A program made the translations under genes and the position numbers. This document shows, one piece after another, positions 58,392 to 64,000 of a DNA stretch of 64,000 nt. Within the stretch, counting starts at the first letter, position 1. The number at the start of each line of letters is the position of its first letter. Under the pieces are notes generated by a model that saw only the letters and a list, made by a program, of their open reading frames with translations, was not told the origin of the DNA and made no database searches. Source of the stretch: Podospora pseudocomata (Eukaryota; Ascomycota; Sordariomycetes; Sordariales; Podosporaceae); contig NC_085890.1 of the NCBI RefSeq assembly GCF_035222375.1, positions 2,108,001 through 2,172,000 of the forward strand, in the 5' to 3' direction.

Positions 58392-58595
58392 ATGAAAGCT
58401 GAGGAAGAGGGGACAATCAACGAGAGCCCTGAAGATGGCGCGGTTCCCTGGGCCTACTTCGTGGAGTGGTGGAACACCCCCGGAAGAGTCTACTGGATCA
58501 GCGAGAGGGCTGGTTGTAGAAAATCTACCCCCATGAAGTTCCTGAACGAATCTAAACGTGGTAGGTCCAGGGGCATTTCTCATCAACAATGGTAG
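58392..58595 (+). pseudogene. Fragment resembling a NACHT-type NTPase P-loop
   Basis: A 67-codon frame with VYWISERAGCRKSTPMKFLNES. Fungal NACHT (NLR-like) proteins have FWISGKAGSGKSTLMKFL at this point, so the order and spacing match but the Walker A glycines are replaced (ERAGCRKS). The match does not continue beyond about 25 residues on either side. This looks like a short worn relic of a NACHT gene; the surrounding 1.5 kb shows no sensible continuation. Chance similarity is possible, though the match over 18 positions is good. Confidence 0.5.
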
Positions 58596-60023
58596 GGGAT
58601 CCAACAGAGCAGCATTCATGCCTCTAAGTAAGCTGCACGCTGAAAGTTAAAACCACAAGCAACATTCAAAACTCGAATTCAACAATCTCATTTCACCCAC
58701 CCGCCACGAAGAAGTTTTAGTCTCATCTTTGCTCTAGGCGCCGACTTAAGCTTTTTTGATGATGGAAAGGGCCACCCATCAGCCACCACCGACATTGGCA
58801 TCACCTCGAGCGGTCCTCGATCGTGCACACATAATCTCAATGCTACAAGGTGTGTCACAGCCACCAGCCTATGCCCAAGCATGGGTGGTTTGTCTAACAT
58901 GCTGATAGCCAGAACCAGAATGTCGCCAGACGGCAAAGCAGCCATCAAGTCGATACGGCGTGTCATCTCCGCCAGCAATCCTCAGCCCACTCAAACATCG
59001 ACTTCGCCATGGAAATCAGCAGCCTCAGCATCAGAATCTCCCCCACTAGACATTTGGGAGACACAAAGGCTCGAGTCTCTAGCCTTTAGGGATTTTTCAA
59101 ACGGAGAGTTTTGACTCACGGAACCGCATGCTGCAAGAGCATGAGGAAGATCTCAAGATGAATAACATCGAATACAGAGACTTTGCGGCTGTGGTGCCAG
59201 GAACATCAAAACGAAAGATGGCAATGAGGATACTCTGGGTGATAGGCCGGTTTCTTGACCAGGTTCCTCGATAAAGGGGTATCAGTTGCGGGAGGGAAGG
59301 CAAGCGATGATTTTAAATATGGTTGATATCTCTGCGTTTGTTCAAAGGTGAGTAAGCATCAGTAGCTTCAATGTCACAAGCTCTTTCAGCCATCCCTTGA
59401 ACCTTAGTTCTTCCGCTAAATCCATAGTGAGGGACGCTTTAGAAAAGGCAATTTTGCACACAAAACAAGAAGGGCTCTGTTCAAGTTCCTACGCTCGCTA
59501 GTCGAATAGATCTCTGGCCACCGCTAACCACCTGATATTTCGCTGCGAGGTCCAGAGCTGTCCGTTAAAATTGCAGGTCTTTATACAATACATTGCACAA
59601 ATTACATTCTTCTTTATTACCAAACCCTGCCAAGCCCTTTTGCTCTTCATACCGATCTTATAGAACTACCACTTATCAGACGGGCGTAACAACGACCCTC
59701 CTGTTCTGTACAAGGCACCATATTATGCCCCTCATGACTTGCATCACAACTCTCCCCAATGATATCTCCAACTAATGATAGCCACGCGGTATAGAGGCAT
59801 TATATAGTCTTCTGACTTGCCTTGACGGCGCATTAGCTATAGCGCTGATCTAAATTGACAATGAAAGAGAGCCCGAAAATGCCTCTACGGCTCTACCAGC
59901 GTAGAGCTCACATTGCAAACCAGAGGGACATCTTGTTTATGTGTGCTTCGGCTCGTAAATGAATCCAGAACCCCGTAGTCCACACGCGCTTGTCGTTCTG
60001 GGAGGAAAGCCTTTGAGAGAGGT
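58596..60023. other. Gene-poor stretch after the NACHT fragment
   Basis: No complete gene. Short frames (58,881-59,114, then one starting DSRNRMLQEHEEDLKMNNIE near 59,110) could be further relic pieces. AT-rich near 59,560-59,850. Confidence 0.45.
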
Positions 60024-63001
60024 CTACCAGATATACAGCTCCGAATGATATGCCCAAGGGGGGGCGGAAGTTTGTTCTGGCTCTCTGCGCCGCTTGAACT
60101 GTAGTAGAATTTTGTAAATTAAGTGGGTATGTAGAAGGAGTACCGGAGCTGTAGGGGCACGAGTCTGTATAGATGTATGCCTCCCATCATGAACCCGGGG
60201 GTCGTAATCCCTATGAATGCCACCAACTGCCCCACGCAGAGCAAAGCCAGTACGGGCCTGTTGGAAAGAGAACGGACTGGTGCCGGAAACTTGAGTTCTT
60301 GCCGCTTGTTGCTTTCGGAACAAGATAGACGGACGCGCAGCTATCGACCTGATTTCAAAGTCAACAATATCTTCATATCCACCTATCCAAGAAACCTGCC
60401 TTCCTCTCTGGAACCCAAAATCAATAAAGTCTCCTCCTTTTCGCCACCCTCTCCGTAGCCCCCTCCCTCCCCCTGGGATAACAACCTCCCTACCTCCCGT
60501 AATAACCTCCCCCCAAACATCAACATCACCAACAACCTCCTCAAGAAGCCGAGCATCAAACCCCCTCATCACCTCTCTGACCTGTTCCACCTTCCCCACC
60601 CACCGCTTCAGATGTCCGTCACCCAGCTTAAATGACTTCGTCACCACCACCAACCTCTCCGGCTTCTTCGTAACATGCTGCAGGTCCTCCCCAAGCGCCA
60701 CATCATCAATCTTGTTATGCAAATGCGCCCTCATGTCCTTGCTCAAGACCCTCACACTAGACACCTGTTTCTTCTCGCCCTCCAAAAACCTTCTCACCGG
60801 GGCGCATAGTTTACAAACGCGGTTGAGACCCTTTCGTTTGAGAGAACGCCGGCTAGGTCGCTCACCGAGGAAGTCAGCTACATAAGCTGAGATGCGTGTC
60901 TTGTAGATTGCCGGCCAGAGCCGATGCTCCAGGCTTGGATTCTGTTTGGAAGAAGCCATTTTGGCGGCGGCAAAAGGTAGGTAGTAGGTGATTGAGGAGG
61001 GGAATCCAAGTGAAGCGGTGGGCTTCGGAGCTGGCACCCGTATTAAGGTCTGCCTTGGAGAGTTCCTCGACGAACAAGGTGAGACGAGAGAGGGAAATTC
61101 GCGGTCGAGAACCTGGAAGAAATCGAAGAGATCATCTGCCTCCTGTGGTGTGGTTCTGGCCCGCGAATGATAATACTGACCGAAGTGCTTGAGCTTTCCC
61201 GACGCGAAGAACCAAGCTGCGATGCTTCGGTAGAGTCGAGTCGTGGCATGAGGTGGGTGGAGACATTTGTTGCCGTGTTGTCTGAGGCGAGAGAGAAACT
61301 CGAGTAGAAATTGGCCAGTCACAGTCACAGGGTTTACATGTTCCCAGAACTTGACCAGTTTGTTTTTGGCCTCCAGGATTGGCCCAGGATCCACTCCGAT
61401 TTTGAGGTGCGGGATAACCCTTTCATGAGAGCGCATTAGTTGCGAGCAGGTGTTAGAGGCACCCGGACGGGGGGGGGTAAGGTACAAAGTCATTAGTGCC
61501 TCGAATGGGTGCATAATAGAGGCCAACATCGGCTAAAGGGGTGCCATGAAGTTCATCAAGAGTCCATTCTTGCCCCCTCTTTCCAGACTCGAACAAACCG
61601 ATGATCGTTCGTTGCGCCCAGTCAAACAGTGGTATCGTCTGGGTGGAAGTCTTGGTGCTGAAAGGGGCAAGAGTTGAGACCGTCCACAGTTAGTGGGGAA
61701 TTGATGGCTGCTTGTGGATAAACGCATCAAGGCTAACACCATGTCAGCTCGGTTTACTGCTCTCAACAGAAGGTGCGTTGTTGTTATCCTCTTCTCCCCA
61801 AGATGACTTACCCTTTTTGAACTATGCTGAGCCTTTCGCAAAATCCATCACCAGCGCCCGGGTGGATATCTCTTGCTGTTGATGGCCTCTTCCTGTTCCC
61901 AGACAACCTCAAGGCCCCTTCCCCAGAGCTGCTTAAGTGAATGCAAGGCTGACTCGGGTGCGTTTGGGCGTAGGCACAATCGCAAAAAACGTTTTGCCAC
62001 ATGGTCACCATAATACCGCGTGCTATAATTCATGGCCCATAGCGGTTTCCAGACATTGAGACGAATAAAATATGGCGGAAGAGGCGCGTGAGGGACGATG
62101 ACAACAGCCTAGACCGTCATCAGCATAAACGCCCAACAATATTCCCAACCAGAGAAATAAAGCTTCCAGGTTGTCATACCGCAACCTTGAACTCGTTGGT
62201 TGCCACAGGGGCCTGTGCGAGAAGAGTATTAGCATCAACTCCAGCCATCTCTTCAAAGGCAGAGGAGCTTACATAATCCTCAGAGCCATGAGTGTATCGA
62301 GCTGTACATTTGGCGCCGGCAAATGGATCGGGATCCACAAATTCGGCATCCTCAACCGGGATGTTGGCAACAACCTCATTACCATCGACATCGTACAGCT
62401 TGTCAACTACATCACTCTGCTCAGCGACACCTCTGATGGGGATTGGTTTGTGAGTCTCGAATTTGCTCGGACCATTGGGGTCGTCGCCATCATAGCTGAT
62501 CTCTTCCAATTCAGAATCTGCGTCACTGGAGCCCCTCTGCTCATGTCGGATACGTGCTAAAAAAACCTCGAAGGGAAGATCCTTGGAGACGGTGAGAAGA
62601 GCCTGCACTCGACAAGGGTCGCTTTGTTGAAGGGCTTTGAGTGACAGGTTAACTTCTGCATAGTCGTGATCGATTTCTGGTAAAAGCCAGGAAATCTGCC
62701 TGGATGCCAACCAACTGCCCAAGGCCTGATTCCGGATTTGAAGCTCCAGGGACTGGACCTCCGGTATGTCCAGCTCGCGAGGATTCTGCGCGCTGTGGTG
62801 ATTCGAGACAAAGGTGCCTGTGGGGCTTATACTCCGATATGTATGGAAGATGTCTTGTTTAAGCAAGACAGCTCTGTGGCATTGATTGATGGATGAGAGA
62901 CATCGTGGTGTTGGGGTAAAACCCAGTTGTAATGAATGTTGATGACGATGGAAAAGGCGGTAATAGGTGTTTTTGGAGAACAAAAAAGGACGCGAGCTCA
63001 A
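60024..63001 (-). pseudogene. Decayed, 5'-truncated member of a large ascomycete family (2OG-oxygenase-linked)
   Basis: Coding character on the minus strand from about 63,000 to 60,060. Segment one (62,180-63,001) has no ATG for most of its length; it contains NLSLKALQQSDPCRVQALLTV and FEVFLARIRHEQRGSSDA. A phase-0 intron (62,109-62,179, GTATGA donor) joins to AVVIVPHAPLPPYF. Segment two is interrupted around CCCGGG at about 61,855, just before a GTAAGT intron. Segment three (from 61,657) reads TIPLFDWAQRTIIGLFESG, then the frame shifts at G9 (61,469-61,477) into a long open frame with CKLCAPVRRFLEGEKKQVSS and RLVVVTKSF. These motifs in this order recall the roughly 1,000-residue fungal family that carries an N-terminal Fe(II)/2-oxoglutarate oxygenase domain; that domain is not seen here. 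At least two breaks plus missing 5' end. Confidence 0.55.
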
Positions 63002-64000
63002 CGCGAGAGGTGGAGGATGTGGAGGCTAGTGCCTTGACCAGATACAGATTATATATATCAATGCTTGGCACTGAAAAAGCAGACTTTCTCTCTGCTGTTC
63101 CCGTGCAAACACAAGCGAGACATTGTTGTCGATGGTACGCCGAAATTGCAGTGGTTTGAGAAAAGCAAGTTCCACAAAGCCCATGCAAGATAGGGTAGGT
63201 ACCTAGTGGTCAGGCTGCGACATCAAATCCCATCTTTTTTCGACTTTTCAGCTCCCCAATATACTTGATTGAGCTTCTTCCTAGATCGTGTTGACTAGAA
63301 TGCTGTTCATGAGATTTTGCCCCCAATGCTTACCTGCTGTTGACTCAACCTATCTTTAACCCCCTCCCTGCCAAGTCCTCTGAGATGCATCCAAATTCTT
63401 GCGCAACCTGACTCCGTTTGTCATTTCCGAGTTCCGGACAGATTCTTCCTCCTCGTTTGTCCACCGTGCAATACGGTCCCGCAGTAGTGACAAAAGACAG
63501 GATTCCCCATACACGAAACGCTGCCCGAGGTGTTGACCATTACCGTTCTGTCTCAGTCGAACCCTCTTAGATCACAGGCAGCGCAGTAAGCTGGAAAATA
63601 AACATCTGAATGGCTTTCCATATCCTGCTGATTGGCCATCTCTAGGCCGCACCGAAGACCAAAAGGTCACTCGCTCGAGCTGCGGAAGGCCTTCCATACA
63701 TGCTATATTTCTGACTTCTGGGGGGTTCGGTTCATGTGTCCAGTTCGCTTATTGTTTCTAACTCAAAGTCAAAACCGGATGATATAGAGATCGATGTGTT
63801 CCATCTCACATTTTCGACGAGGCTGAAAGTGCTTGGGGGCTGTTCAAGGTACATGCAGAGCTACCTTACCTGCTTATGCACTGCCACACTGAACATGGAG
63901 GCCCCCGCCCTCATTCAACAAAGTGTCGAGACTTCAAAAGTACCATCTTATGATCTTAGCAGTGAATTACCTAGGCAAACTGAATCCATCAGGTGTCGAT
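63002..64000. other. Right end of the window
   Basis: About 1 kb with only short open frames; no sign of the missing 5' part of the neighbouring decayed gene. C/T-rich runs near 63,350-63,460 might belong to a gene outside the window. Confidence 0.45.

Noticed and set aside
61533-61841. 102-codon minus-strand ORF starting at the GTAAGT junction of the decayed gene
   Set aside because: It mostly covers an intron and out-of-frame exon sequence of the 60-63 kb pseudogene.

Overview
This is a 64 kb stretch of nuclear DNA from a filamentous ascomycete, most likely a Sordariales-type fungus. The evidence is short GT-AG introns of about 45-105 bp with CTAAC-like branch points, genes on both strands with 0.5-1.5 kb spacers, and an H3K9 methyltransferase that follows Neurospora DIM-5 closely. 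No bacterial operons, CRISPR arrays, rRNA or convincing tRNA genes were seen. I did not recognise any intact transposon.

Two kinds of territory alternate. The conserved blocks (about 0.2-27.5 kb and 45.4-57.4 kb) carry intact housekeeping genes. From the left these are dim-5 (H3K9 methylation), a UBTD-type ubiquitin-like protein, beta-COP (sec26), mago nashi (exon junction complex), gid4/vid24, trm11, rpp40, an ankyrin protein, tRNA ligase trl1, trp4, mitochondrial uL10 (mrpl11), a Tic20/DUF4870-like membrane protein and proteasome ATPase rpt5. After a gap come a PI31-like proteasome regulator, importin kap114, rev7 and a large DH-domain Rho exchange factor. I rebuilt the exon structures by hand; reading phase is preserved across every junction given.

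The accessory blocks (27.5-45.4 kb and 57.4-64 kb) are gene-poor. The only complete, confidently modelled gene there is a small Clr5-domain protein (34,962-35,649). Around it lie decayed genes: a coiled-coil ORF pair, a head-to-head pair made of a membrane zinc-ribbon protein and a long unknown acidic-tailed protein (41.1-44.7 kb), a NACHT P-loop scrap at 58.4 kb, and a 5'-truncated copy of a large ascomycete family at 60.0-63.0 kb. Most breaks are single-base shifts in homopolymers, whereas the conserved genes show none, which argues for real decay rather than poor sequence.

Functional groupings: trm11, rpp40 and trl1 are all tRNA-maturation genes and lie within 8 kb. rpt5, the PI31-like gene, gid4 and the UBTD gene all belong to ubiquitin-proteasome biology but are scattered, so this may be chance. 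Many genes also show a sharp change along their length from C-rich to G-rich coding strand. No gene cluster for a secondary metabolite was seen.
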